DNA from: Glycomyces artemisiae
Lineage (GTDB): Bacteria; Actinomycetota; Actinomycetes; Mycobacteriales; Micromonosporaceae
NCBI RefSeq assembly: GCF_003002955.1
Contig: NZ_PVTJ01000002.1
Span: forward strand, 372,001-436,000
Reading direction: 5' to 3'
DNA length: 64,000 bases
This document shows positions 35,296 through 42,528 of the stretch, piece by piece; positions within the stretch are counted from its first letter, which is position 1, and each line of letters opens with the position of its first letter. The translations under genes were made by a program, and so were the position numbers. A model generated the notes under the pieces. That model saw nothing but the letters and a program-made list of their open reading frames with translations, made no database searches and was not told the origin of the DNA.

Positions 35296-35913
35296 ATGGG
35301 ATTCGTGCTTGACGGGCCGACGTTGGACGGGTCGCTGGTGCGGCTCGAACCGCTGGAGCAGCGGCATGCCGCCGAGCTGGCAGTAGCCGCCGAGGAGGGC
35401 CGGGAGTCTTACGGGCACACCTGGGTTCCCCGCACCTCCGAGGTCGCCGGTTACGTCGAGGCCCAGTTGGAGCGGCGCGATTCGGGGCGGCTCGCTCCGT
35501 ATGCCCAGGTGTCCCGCCAGACCGGGCTGGCGGTCGGAGCGACCGCGTTCTGGGACCCGCGCCTGCATCCCGACAGCGGCGAGCTGTTCGCCATCGAAGT
35601 CGGGTTCACCTGGCTCGCGGCCTCGGCGCAGGGGACCGGGATCAACGCCGAAGCGAAGCTGCTGCTGTTCACGCATGCGTTCGAGACGTGGAAGGTGGAA
35701 AGGGTCGACCTCAAGACCGACGCGCGGAACCTCCGGTCCCGGGCCGCGATCGAGGCGACCGGCGCGCAGTTCGAAGGCGTGCTCCGCAACTGGTCGAAGT
35801 CCTGGGCGCCCGGCGAGGACGGCAGGCTGCGCGACTCGGCCATGTACTCGATCATCGCGCCGGAGTGGCCCGAGACCAAGTCCCGTTTGCAGGCCAGGCT
35901 CAGGCGAGTTTGA
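35296..35913 (+). CDS. GNAT-family N-acetyltransferase (RimJ/RimL-like)
   Basis: A 205-residue acetyltransferase of the Acetyltransf_3 group. It opens [19 protein letters not shown], carries the acetyl-CoA region [25 protein letters not shown] (replacing the usual R/QxxGxG/A) and the downstream [24 protein letters not shown] segment seen in amino-terminal and aminoglycoside-type acetyltransferases. AAGGAGG sets the start at 35296. The substrate is unknown. Its end overlaps the convergent pentapeptide-repeat gene by 14 bp. Confidence 0.88.
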   Translation: MGFVLDGPTLDGSLVRLEPLEQRHAAELAVAAEEGRESYGHTWVPRTSEVAGYVEAQLERRDSGRLAPYAQVSRQTGLAVGATAFWDPRLHPDSGELFAIEVGFTWLAASAQGTGINAEAKLLLFTHAFETWKVERVDLKTDARNLRSRAAIEATGAQFEGVLRNWSKSWAPGEDGRLRDSAMYSIIAPEWPETKSRLQARLRRV

Positions 35914-36562
35914 AACCCGCCGCCGTCGCCAGCTCCCCGGCGATCTCCACTGCTTGATCCGCTGTTATCAACGCTCCCTTCAGACTCATGAGACCGGTGA
36001 TGCCGCCGAGTTCGGACCGGCGCAGGTCGCAGCCCTTCGCGTTCGCGACCCGCGAGAAGTCCGCCCCCGGGAACGAGCACTCGATGAACACCGCCTTGGA
36101 GAGGTCCCCGAGGAACGTCGCGTTCGTGAACCGGCACCGCTCGAACACCACCGGCCCCTTCGCCGTGCCGATCGAGATGCCCGCGAAGTCCGCCCGCGAG
36201 TCCGCGACGTAGAGGTCCTGCACCAGCGAGAACTGCGCCTGCCAGCCCACGAGCTGGCTCTCGGTGATCTCCAGTCGGCGAGCAGTCACCTGCTCCCAGC
36301 GCGCATTGGACAGCACCGAGTGGTCCACCGCCACATCGACCACCTCGAACGGCGACAGCACCGCCCCCGACAGGTCGCTGTTGCGGATCAGCGAGCCCTC
36401 CAGGCTCCCGTCCCCCTGGGCCTCAGTCCAGTCCGCGCCCTCGACGACCCGCTCGCTCCACTCGAAGTCGTAGTCCGGCCCCTCCTCCAGAGGACGCAGC
36501 CGCTCCGCCTCGACCAGCGGCCTCCGCATCGACAGCTTGTCGTCGATCTTCCTGAACTTCAC
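35900..36562 (-). CDS. Pentapeptide-repeat-like protein
   Basis: A 220-residue protein with degenerate A(D/N)LxX repeats, as in [62 protein letters not shown]. These form a right-handed quadrilateral helix. Some relatives protect DNA gyrase (Qnr, MfpA), but most have no known role; the repeats here are irregular and interrupted by a non-repeat section (residues ~80-125). It converges with the GNAT gene. Confidence 0.78.
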   Translation of the reverse strand: MKFRKIDDKLSMRRPLVEAERLRPLEEGPDYDFEWSERVVEGADWTEAQGDGSLEGSLIRNSDLSGAVLSPFEVVDVAVDHSVLSNARWEQVTARRLEITESQLVGWQAQFSLVQDLYVADSRADFAGISIGTAKGPVVFERCRFTNATFLGDLSKAVFIECSFPGADFSRVANAKGCDLRRSELGGITGLMSLKGALITADQAVEIAGELATAAGFKLA

Positions 36563-36660
36563 CCGGTGCCTCCTCGCTCGACCCCCGGCAGGCTACGCCA
36601 CCCCACCGACAATCCCGGCGAGGGAAGAGCTGGCCGCTTCATTACCTGTGCTTGCGGTGG

Positions 36661-37938
36661 TCAAGGGAGCATCTGCACCAGGTCCTTGACCGCGACCTGC
36701 TGGGAGACCAGGAGCCACAGGAGGAGGGCGACCAGGGCGACCTTGACGAATAGGCCGGTGGCGCGTTCGGTGAGGTCGATTCCGGCGGAGAGGCGGGGGA
36801 CGCGCGCCGGGGCGTCTTCGGGGCGGGCGTCTTCCTGGAAGCGGTGGAGGCGCTGTTCGGTCTCGGCGAGGTACGCCGTGTCGGCCGTGCCTGCAAGGAC
36901 GATCGCCATGCGGGACAAGGTCTCCTCGACTTCGGGCGGCACCGAGACGAGCATTGAATCGTGGCCGGACAGGTGCTCGCGCAGGTGCGCCACGCTCAAG
37001 GAGAGCAGGAGTGCAGTGGGGTGTTCGACGCCCGGGCCCGCCCCGGCCCGGAGGTGGCGGGCCTGACGTTCGGCTGCGAAGGCGACGGCCTGCAATACCC
37101 TGCGCCGCTTGCCGGAAGCGTCGGCCACGGGGCGCTTCGCCGGCTTCTCCGGCAGGGACGCCAGGAACTCCGACACCTGGTCGAGCGCATGCCAGCGCCG
37201 CAGCCGCGAGCGGAGCAGCCGTTCGAACGCCCAGAGGCAACCGGCGGCCGCCGCGGTGCCGAGCAGAGCGATGAGGAAGGCGTGCCGATTCTCTTCGCGC
37301 GGTTCGGGAGACAGCACGAACTGGCTCCAGAGGAGCAGGACCGTCAGGGCTGCGGAAAGCAGCCCGATCCGTGAGAAGAGGTGGAGGCGGTAGACCTCCT
37401 TCGCCGCCTCGAATCGGCTCTGCGCATCTGTGTGCGCTTCGGGCAGCGGGAGCTTCGGGGCCCAGACGTACCAGGACTTCCCGTCTGAGTACATCCACTT
37501 GAACGGCCGCATGAACCCCAAGGGGCTCAGCAGATACGCGAAATAGAGGCAGACGAGCACCGTGAAGACGCCCAGGTCGCCCTGGAGCGGCGACGTGTCG
37601 GTGTACGCCTGAACCACGAGCAGGATGAGGTACACGCCCGCCGCGGTGATCGCGAGCGACAATGCGAACAGGAACGGTATGCCGAAGACGCCGTCGATCA
37701 GCGCCATCGCGGTCTTGAACCACCGCCCGCCTCTGGTCTGACGCATTCGGTACGCGCGGAACATGTACTTGGTCGCGACGAGCGGCCCGCGCTCTCCGAG
37801 GAGCTGCGCCCATCGCTCTTCGAGCGCGCGGATCAGGATGCAGAAGATCCAGCCGAGGAATCCGAACAGCAACAGCTGCAGCAGGAACAGGCTGACAGTG
37901 GCAAAGAGGACGGTCGCAGCGAATTCGAGTGCGTACAT
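36661..37938 (-). CDS. Multipass membrane protein of unknown function
   Basis: A 425-residue protein with about seven hydrophobic helices: three in residues 1-40 and 80-150, two around 195-240, and one near the C-terminus (VALVALLLWLLVSQQV). A polar cytoplasmic stretch of ~150 residues lies between the last two groups and contains basic, Arg-rich segments. I recognise no family. ATG 37938 was preferred over a TTG further upstream because GGAG lies 11 bases before it. A small arginine-rich gene precedes it on the same strand with 69 bp between. Confidence 0.7.
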   Translation of the reverse strand: MYALEFAATVLFATVSLFLLQLLLFGFLGWIFCILIRALEERWAQLLGERGPLVATKYMFRAYRMRQTRGGRWFKTAMALIDGVFGIPFLFALSLAITAAGVYLILLVVQAYTDTSPLQGDLGVFTVLVCLYFAYLLSPLGFMRPFKWMYSDGKSWYVWAPKLPLPEAHTDAQSRFEAAKEVYRLHLFSRIGLLSAALTVLLLWSQFVLSPEPREENRHAFLIALLGTAAAAGCLWAFERLLRSRLRRWHALDQVSEFLASLPEKPAKRPVADASGKRRRVLQAVAFAAERQARHLRAGAGPGVEHPTALLLSLSVAHLREHLSGHDSMLVSVPPEVEETLSRMAIVLAGTADTAYLAETEQRLHRFQEDARPEDAPARVPRLSAGIDLTERATGLFVKVALVALLLWLLVSQQVAVKDLVQMLP

Positions 37939-38007
37939 GCGAAGGGCACTCCTGGAGGGGGAGACAGGGCCCAAAGATGATACTGCGACTGAGCGCGAAG
38001 CGGGGGA

Positions 38008-38358
38008 TCACCGAGACCCGCGGAGGCGGTCGGCGAGGCGGCGGATTGCTGCGGTGATCGGGCCTCGGGGTTGGGGGCGGGGGCGGGGGTGGTGGGCTTC
38101 TGCGAGGGGTTCTGAGGCTTGGAGGAAGCGGTCCCAGGCGAGTTCTCGGAAGTGGGGGAAGGAGTCGGGAGCTTCGTAGCGGCGGTGGCGGCCGGTGCGG
38201 TGGTCGCGGCGGTAGGTGTTGTCGGGGCGCCAGGGCCAGGGGCCGGGGTCAAAGGCGTCGTAAGGGGTGGTGCGGAGAATGTACCCGGATGGGTGGGTCG
38301 TGAGCTGTGTCGGACGGTTTTTGGGCGCAGTCGGCTGCGGTATCGTCGAACACGACAT
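38008..38358 (-). CDS. Small arginine-rich hypothetical protein
   Basis: A 116-residue protein: Pro/Thr-rich start, then an aromatic, basic middle (DAFDPGPWPWRPDNTYRRDHRTGRHRRYEAPDSF) and an Arg-rich tail (AAIRRLADRLRGSR). AAAGGCAGAG lies upstream of ATG 38358. It may be a real gene preceding the membrane protein, but codon bias is mixed and no homologue comes to mind. Confidence 0.42.
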   Translation of the reverse strand: MSCSTIPQPTAPKNRPTQLTTHPSGYILRTTPYDAFDPGPWPWRPDNTYRRDHRTGRHRRYEAPDSFPHFRELAWDRFLQASEPLAEAHHPRPRPQPRGPITAAIRRLADRLRGSR

Positions 38359-38384
38359 AGAAGGCTCTGCCTTTCTTGTTGCAA

Positions 38385-38435
38385 GCCGCCCGGTGGTCAA
38401 AGTTGGTAGCTACGAGCCACTGGGCGGCGTTTTTT
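38385..38435 (+). terminator. Hairpin with U-tract on the plus strand, no gene upstream
   Basis: A 13-bp stem with two wobble pairs (38385-38397 / 38416-38428) followed by G and six T (38430-38435): a canonical intrinsic terminator, rare in a genome this GC-rich. No plus-strand gene ends nearby, so it may end a small RNA transcribed from somewhere left of 38385, antisense to the start of the small arginine-rich gene. Confidence 0.6.
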
Positions 38436-38532
38436 ATGGACGGTGTAAAGAATGAACACCGCCCACGGGATTGTCAACCCCATGTGACGGTGTGTCGCGA
38501 AGTCTTATATGGATTTTGTTGGCGCGGCTGGG

Positions 38533-38784
38533 TTAGCGCGCGGCCCGCAGGAGGCTCTTGAAGTCGGCGAGCGCGAGGTCGAAGACCGGAGACTCGTTGC
38601 CCAGCTTGGAATCCCGCACGTGCATTCCGTCAGAGTCGTTGCAGGCGGCCAGTTCCACGCAACTGGAGTTGTTGTCGCCGCCGCTGTGCGAGCTCTTGCG
38701 CCAGGCCCGACGGAGCTCGACACAGTCGGAGTTGTTGTCGCCGCCGCTACGGGTGCTCTTCCGCCAAGCCGTCACGTCGGTCAT
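38533..38784 (-). CDS. DUF397 protein with duplicated N-terminal motif
   Basis: An 83-residue DUF397 protein, partner of the XRE regulator upstream, whose end it overlaps by 38 bp. The motif WRKS-x-x-SGGDNNS-x-CVEL occurs twice in a row (residues ~7-24 and ~28-45), followed by one copy of the C-terminal half (GMHVRDSKLGNESPVFDLALADFKSLL). Normal DUF397 proteins have the motif once. XRE/DUF397 pairs in Streptomyces (WhiJ/BldB group) control development. Confidence 0.88.
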   Translation of the reverse strand: MTDVTAWRKSTRSGGDNNSDCVELRRAWRKSSHSGGDNNSSCVELAACNDSDGMHVRDSKLGNESPVFDLALADFKSLLRAAR

Positions 38785-39586
38785 CGAGGTACTCCTTCAA
38801 CGCGATCGATTTACCCAGGAGGATGTTCCAGAGGTCATCGTATCGCTTGATGCGAGTGTCTTCCTCGATGCACCAGCTGTTGTCCCATACCTCGGTGTAC
38901 ACGAAGTCAGGGCCGCCATGCTCTGCTTCGCCAGCGCGGTAGATCGAGAAGGCGGTGGCCCCTTCGGGGTACAGCGTGGCCACGATCCGGATCTCCCAAT
39001 TCGGGAGCGAGTCGAGATACTGAAGTCGTTTGAGTTGGGCGAGACGATCGGGCTCGCTGAGGAACCGCAGGTTCCTGAGCGCCACATCGCTGATGATGAG
39101 CACGACCTTGGGTTCGTCCGTGCGGGCGAGGAGTGCTCTGGAACGCTCCAGCTTGAACTTCCAGCCTCGTTTGAGCTGCGCGGCGGTGTAGTTCTGGGTC
39201 ATGGGCACGACGCCGAAATGGTAGGCGCGGGTTTGGGCGATGCCCGGGATCAGGTACGGGTCCCACTTGCAGATCACGCCGTTGTACATCTCGGCGAACT
39301 GGAGGCACAGGGCGTTGAACCGCCGGTCGGCCTGGAAGTTCTTCTGCGCCTCGTTGCGGGCGATGTCCTCCATGTAGTTGCTCAGTTCTTGCGGGATCTT
39401 CAGGTACTTCGCAAGCCCTAGCACCTCGCCCACATCCGGGCACTTCTTCGACTTCTCCCATCGCGCGACGGTCTGGTAGTTGACTCCCAGGAGAGCGCCG
39501 ATGTACGCCTGCGTTCTCCCGCGCAGCTCGCGGTAGTGGTGGGTCACCCTGCCCGGGAACCACTTTGCGAGATGTGATTGCGCCAT
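38747..39586 (-). CDS. XRE-family regulator with DUF5753 domain
   Basis: A 279-residue regulator. An N-terminal helix-turn-helix (LRGRTQAYIGALLGVNYQTVARWEKSKKCPDVGEVLGLAKYL) precedes a DUF5753 domain (FNALCLQFAEMYNGVICKWDPYLIPGIAQTRAYHFGVV...), which in relatives binds the DUF397 partner. I chose ATG 39586 because GAGGCAG sits 9 bases upstream; ATGs at 39604 and 39640 remain possible. Codons are less GC-biased than the window average, suggesting acquisition. It is divergent from two orphan small genes, with an interrupted palindrome in between. Confidence 0.88.
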   Translation of the reverse strand: MAQSHLAKWFPGRVTHHYRELRGRTQAYIGALLGVNYQTVARWEKSKKCPDVGEVLGLAKYLKIPQELSNYMEDIARNEAQKNFQADRRFNALCLQFAEMYNGVICKWDPYLIPGIAQTRAYHFGVVPMTQNYTAAQLKRGWKFKLERSRALLARTDEPKVVLIISDVALRNLRFLSEPDRLAQLKRLQYLDSLPNWEIRIVATLYPEGATAFSIYRAGEAEHGGPDFVYTEVWDNSWCIEEDTRIKRYDDLWNILLGKSIALKEYLDDRRDGLAEEHP

Positions 39587-39680
39587 GCGGTGCTGCCTCT
39601 CCATGAAGTGCTCGCACTGTCCAACCTCCGATGATGACATTGCGTTGTGGATGAGTCATCCCCTGTCAGAGTGGGGTCGA

Positions 39681-39711
39681 TGACGAATTCTGATTGGGTC
39701 AGTTTTCGTCA
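39681..39711. promoter_or_regulatory. Interrupted palindrome upstream of the divergent XRE and orphan genes
   Basis: 13-bp arms 39681-39693 and 39699-39711 pair at 11 positions, with outer TGACGAA/TTCGTCA and inner CTGA/TCAG, around a TTGGG centre. It lies 95-103 bp from both divergent starts. A likely operator for the XRE protein, by position. Confidence 0.5.
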
Positions 39712-39813
39712 CTCAGAACTCGGCAAATGAAGGCCCTGTTCAGGGGCTTGCGATGCGCTTATGTTGGTGGTGGGAAGAGCGCATCGAAACCGAGTCCGAA
39801 ATGGAGGATGGCG

Positions 39814-40122
39814 ATGGGTGGACCGAAGCCCGATGAGTCGGGGCGAGAGGCGTTGGAGCGCGGGGAGTTCAGCGACGGCCGGACGGAGTTCAAGGTCCGG
39901 GCGTCGAGTTCCGTTGCGCCGGAATCGTTTCAGGTGTACACGGAGGGGAACCCGGTCGATATCGTGCTGATCGTTTCGGGGCTGAACACCGGACACCTGC
40001 ATGCGACCTGGGGTGCGAAGTGGCGGGCCGCCACGCCTGAATGGAAGGTGTGGCTGGAGGACGCCGCGTTCAAGGTGTTCTACACCGGGCGCGGGATCGG
40101 GGTGCGGTTCTGTGACGGCTGA
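39814..40122 (+). CDS. Orphan small protein divergent from the XRE regulator
   Basis: A 102-residue protein: polar N-terminus (PDESGREALERGEFSDGRTEFKV), then a folded-looking part with VDIVLIVSGLNTGHLHATWGAKWRAATPEWKVWLEDAAFKVFYTGRGIGVRF. The start follows GGAG by 7 bases. I recognise no family. It overlaps the next gene by 11 bp, and the pair sits opposite an XRE/DUF397 module, so it may be under that regulator. Confidence 0.6.
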   Translation: MGGPKPDESGREALERGEFSDGRTEFKVRASSSVAPESFQVYTEGNPVDIVLIVSGLNTGHLHATWGAKWRAATPEWKVWLEDAAFKVFYTGRGIGVRFCDG

Positions 40123-40402
40123 GACCGGGGAAGTGCACTCCGGCGACGACGGCTGGCTCGGCGACTTCTCCAGGGGGCCAGCGGTGTTCGCGGTCTACCG
40201 GGAGATGGAGGCGGCGCATCCGCTGTCGCCTCCGGAGTACCGGATCGAGTGCAACGACGGGGCCGGGCCGCGGGTGATCTGTCGGATTCCCGACGGTTCC
40301 GATCCGGCGCCGGAATGGCTCGGCGCGTGGGAGGGCGACGAGTGGTGCGAGTGGATCCTGAAGCAGGCCCTCGGCCTGATCAAGCGGCCGCGGAACCGGT
40401 AA
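40112..40402 (+). CDS. Orphan small acidic protein
   Basis: A 96-residue protein starting at GTG 40112, overlapping the preceding gene by 11 bp. It is acidic with several Trp residues (GWLGDFSRGPAVFAVYREMEAAH, EWLGAWEGDEWCEWILKQALGLI). No family recognised. A GC-rich terminator 71 bp downstream closes the two-gene unit. Confidence 0.58.
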   Translation: MTAETGEVHSGDDGWLGDFSRGPAVFAVYREMEAAHPLSPPEYRIECNDGAGPRVICRIPDGSDPAPEWLGAWEGDEWCEWILKQALGLIKRPRNR

Positions 40403-40473
40403 GGGGCCGTTCGGCTTCATAGGCCGCCCGAGGTGCAGGAGTAGCCCTAGGGCCCCTGACTCGGGCATGAGAA

Positions 40474-40509
40474 GGGCCGGCCGATGCTTGGTGGAGCATC
40501 GGCCGGCCC
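40474..40509 (+). terminator. 15-bp perfect hairpin after the two orphan genes
   Basis: Arms 40474-40488 and 40495-40509, loop TGGTGG. It ends the 39814-40402 transcription unit; an unrelated AT-rich repeat begins 15 bp later. Confidence 0.78.
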
Positions 40510-40523
40510 GTTCGTCTGCGCGA

Positions 40524-40593
40524 ATCCTACATCCTATAGGAAATAGGATCCTCTGCTCGAATCCTACATCCTATTTCCTATAGGATGTAGGAT
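40524..40593. repeat. AT-rich 26-bp perfect inverted repeat
   Basis: Arms 40524-40549 and 40568-40593 are exact reverse complements around an 18-bp spacer. Each arm reads ATCCTA-C-ATCCTATAGGA-AATAGGAT (shown in pieces). It ends 7 bp from the stop of the EF-hand gene. A third related copy is at 41420-41445 on the other side of that gene. Base composition (about 40% GC) is far below the surroundings. Confidence 0.85.
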
Positions 40594-40599
40594 CGCCGG

Positions 40600-41292
40600 T
40601 CAGAAGTCGGCCGGGGCGAGGATCGGGCTGCCGACCTTGCCCATCAGGTCGTTCGTCGGGTGGTTGCGCTCGCTGCCGAGGAAGAAGCTGAAGATCGTTC
40701 GGCGCCATTCGTCGGGCGAGATGCGGTTGTCGTGGTCGGCGTCGAGGAACTCGAAGAGTCGGTGGCTCTCTATATAGTCGACCCCGTTCCAATTGCGAAG
40801 GAGGTGAACGAACTCGCCGGAGCTGATGAGGCCGTCGCCGTCCTCGTCGGCGATCGCGAAATAAGCGTCGGCGATAGAGGCGAGCTTGGCGGCAGCCGTG
40901 ATGCGGTCAGCGAGCATGTGCTCGGCGAGCGCGTTGCGAAGCTGGCGACGGGTGACGCGGGCGTCATCGCCATCCGCGGCCGGGGCGATGAACTCCGTCC
41001 ACAGGCGCTGCGTGGCCTCGCGCAGCTCCAGGCCCATCGGGCTCTCGACCGGGACGCCGCGCGCACCGAGCACGCGGTCGGCGGCCTGGCGCAGGTTCTC
41101 CTCGGCGATGTAGTCGTTGCCGTCGACGTCGAGGGTGTCGAACCAGCGGTCGAACTTGTTCCGGCTCACGCTGCCTACGATCGGGCGGCGGCGGCGCCTG
41201 ACCGTGGCGACGACCGCGGCCCCTGCCGCGATCGTGCCTGCGGCGACGGCGCCCGCGACCAGTGCTTTCTTGGTGTTCGAGTTTCGCGGCAT
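40600..41292 (-). CDS. Membrane-anchored EF-hand calcium-binding protein
   Basis: A 230-residue protein. An N-terminal helix (~residues 10-31, AGAVAAGTIAAGAAVVATV) followed by RRRRR suggests a membrane anchor. Then four EF-hands: 55-66 (DVDGNDYIAEEN), a degenerate second around 105-116, and canonical third and fourth at 149-160 (DEDGDGLISSGE) and 184-195 (DADHDNRISPDE). This order is that of calerythrin-like buffers/sensors, which are normally soluble. I chose ATG 41292 because GGGAGG is 8 bases upstream; ATG 41352 has no site. It is bracketed by the AT-rich repeats. Confidence 0.85.
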   Translation of the reverse strand: MPRNSNTKKALVAGAVAAGTIAAGAAVVATVRRRRRPIVGSVSRNKFDRWFDTLDVDGNDYIAEENLRQAADRVLGARGVPVESPMGLELREATQRLWTEFIAPAADGDDARVTRRQLRNALAEHMLADRITAAAKLASIADAYFAIADEDGDGLISSGEFVHLLRNWNGVDYIESHRLFEFLDADHDNRISPDEWRRTIFSFFLGSERNHPTNDLMGKVGSPILAPADF

Positions 41293-41419
41293 GGATTCGG
41301 CCTCCCGTTGCTGTTCCCTTTCGCGTTCCCTGTCCAGGTCGGATCGTGCCATGGCGGGAGGGGCCGGGGACTGAAACGGCCGATCCGGGCGGCGGCCGGA
41401 GCGCGCCCGGAAATCGTAG

Positions 41420-41445
41420 ATCCTATATCCTATAGGATATGTGAT
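41420..41445. repeat. Third copy of the AT-rich palindromic repeat
   Basis: Matches the 40524-40549 unit at 22 of 26 positions in the same orientation; its centre, ATATCCTATAGGATAT (41425-41440), is a perfect 16-bp palindrome. It lies 127 bp before the EF-hand start and 16 bp from the end of the lytic transglycosylase gene. Confidence 0.8.
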
Positions 41446-41460
41446 TCGGTACGGCCGGAG

Positions 41461-42372
41461 TCATTCCCAGGGGCGCAGGTCGAGCAGGGCGCGGACGGTC
41501 TCGATGTACTGGAGGTTCGTGTACCCCGAGCCCGAGTCGAGCGCGGTCTCGACCGTGCCGAACCCGGCCTGGTAGGCCGAGATGACGGAGTTGAGCAGGC
41601 AGGTCTCCTGGTGGTCGGGGATCGCGTCGTCGCGGGAGCAGTCGTCGGCGAGGGAGTAGGCGCCGGGGTCGGGGGCGTCGAAGTAGTTGACCGCGAAGTA
41701 CTTGGCGAGCCATTGGATCTGGGCGCTGCCGAGCATGGCGTTGTCGTGAGTATCGGTGCGGTCGAAGTCGGTCTCGAAGCGGGTGTTGACGAACTCCTCG
41801 GTGTCCGGCTGGATCTGCATGAGGCCGGTGCCGCCGTCGCAGGCGACGATGTCGGACTGCCAGCCGGACTCCATCCAGGCGATGGCTTTGACCAGGTCGG
41901 CGGAGAGGTCGACGCTGGAGTTCGTCCAGAACTGGGTGCCGGCGGCGTCGGCGAGGGCGGCTTCGACGTCGGCGGCCGAGTCGCGGCCGCCGTCGAGGTA
42001 GGTGGTGCAGGGCGGGTGCTCGGAGGGCGGGACGGTCGGGAGGGCGTGCTCGGTGGCCTCCTCCTCGGTCTCGGTGCCGATCGGGGGGTTCGGCTCGGGG
42101 TCGGTGGTGGGCGCGGGGTCGGTGGTGCGGGGTTCCCAAGCGGGGGTGGGGGACTCGGTGACGGCGTCGTCGGTCGTGGTGGCGGCGACCGGGTCGTTCC
42201 CCGAGCCGTCGGGGAGGAACAGGAACACGGCGACCGCCGCGGCGCCCAGGAGCAGGACGAAGGCCACGAGCCAGGTGCCCGCGCCGCCGTCGGGGTCGTG
42301 GCCCGGGTCGGGGTCGGAGTCGGGTTCGAGGTCGAGGCCGATCTCCTCGGGCTCGGGGGAGGGGTCGCTCAT
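41461..42372 (-). CDS. Lytic transglycosylase (SLT domain), membrane-anchored
   Basis: A 303-residue protein. An acidic cytoplasmic start (32 residues) leads to one transmembrane helix (33-53), a Thr/Pro/Glu-rich linker (60-120), and an SLT-type domain with catalytic Glu168 in AIAWMESGWQ, the GLMQIQP motif (~182-188) and a C-terminal AYQAGFGTV. It probably cleaves peptidoglycan outside the membrane. Six Cys residues may form disulfides. The EF-hand gene downstream on the same strand is separated by the AT-rich repeat. Confidence 0.87.
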   Translation of the reverse strand: MSDPSPEPEEIGLDLEPDSDPDPGHDPDGGAGTWLVAFVLLLGAAAVAVFLFLPDGSGNDPVAATTTDDAVTESPTPAWEPRTTDPAPTTDPEPNPPIGTETEEEATEHALPTVPPSEHPPCTTYLDGGRDSAADVEAALADAAGTQFWTNSSVDLSADLVKAIAWMESGWQSDIVACDGGTGLMQIQPDTEEFVNTRFETDFDRTDTHDNAMLGSAQIQWLAKYFAVNYFDAPDPGAYSLADDCSRDDAIPDHQETCLLNSVISAYQAGFGTVETALDSGSGYTNLQYIETVRALLDLRPWE

Positions 42373-42477
42373 GGAGGGGTCCTGTCTGCACTTGTGACTA
42401 CTCCATGAAGCGTACCGACCACGGGCGGGCGGCAGGGTACTCCGAACGGGCGGATCACGCTAGCGCCGAGATCATAA

Positions 42478-42491
42478 TTGAACGTGTTCAA
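42478..42491. promoter_or_regulatory. TTGAAC-GT-GTTCAA palindrome upstream of the SDR39U1 gene
   Basis: 6-bp arms with a 2-base centre, 38 bp before the ATG of the next gene. TTGAAC could also serve as a -35 box. The spacing differs from the SOS box (GAAC-N4-GTTC), so it is not read as a LexA site. Confidence 0.45.
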
Positions 42492-42528
42492 GAATCGGGG
42501 TATGGTTGTGCCATAAGGAGGAACCCCC

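Noticed and set aside
42478-42491. LexA/SOS box
   Set aside because: Arms GAAC/GTTC are separated by 2 bases rather than 4, and the gene is not a typical SOS gene.
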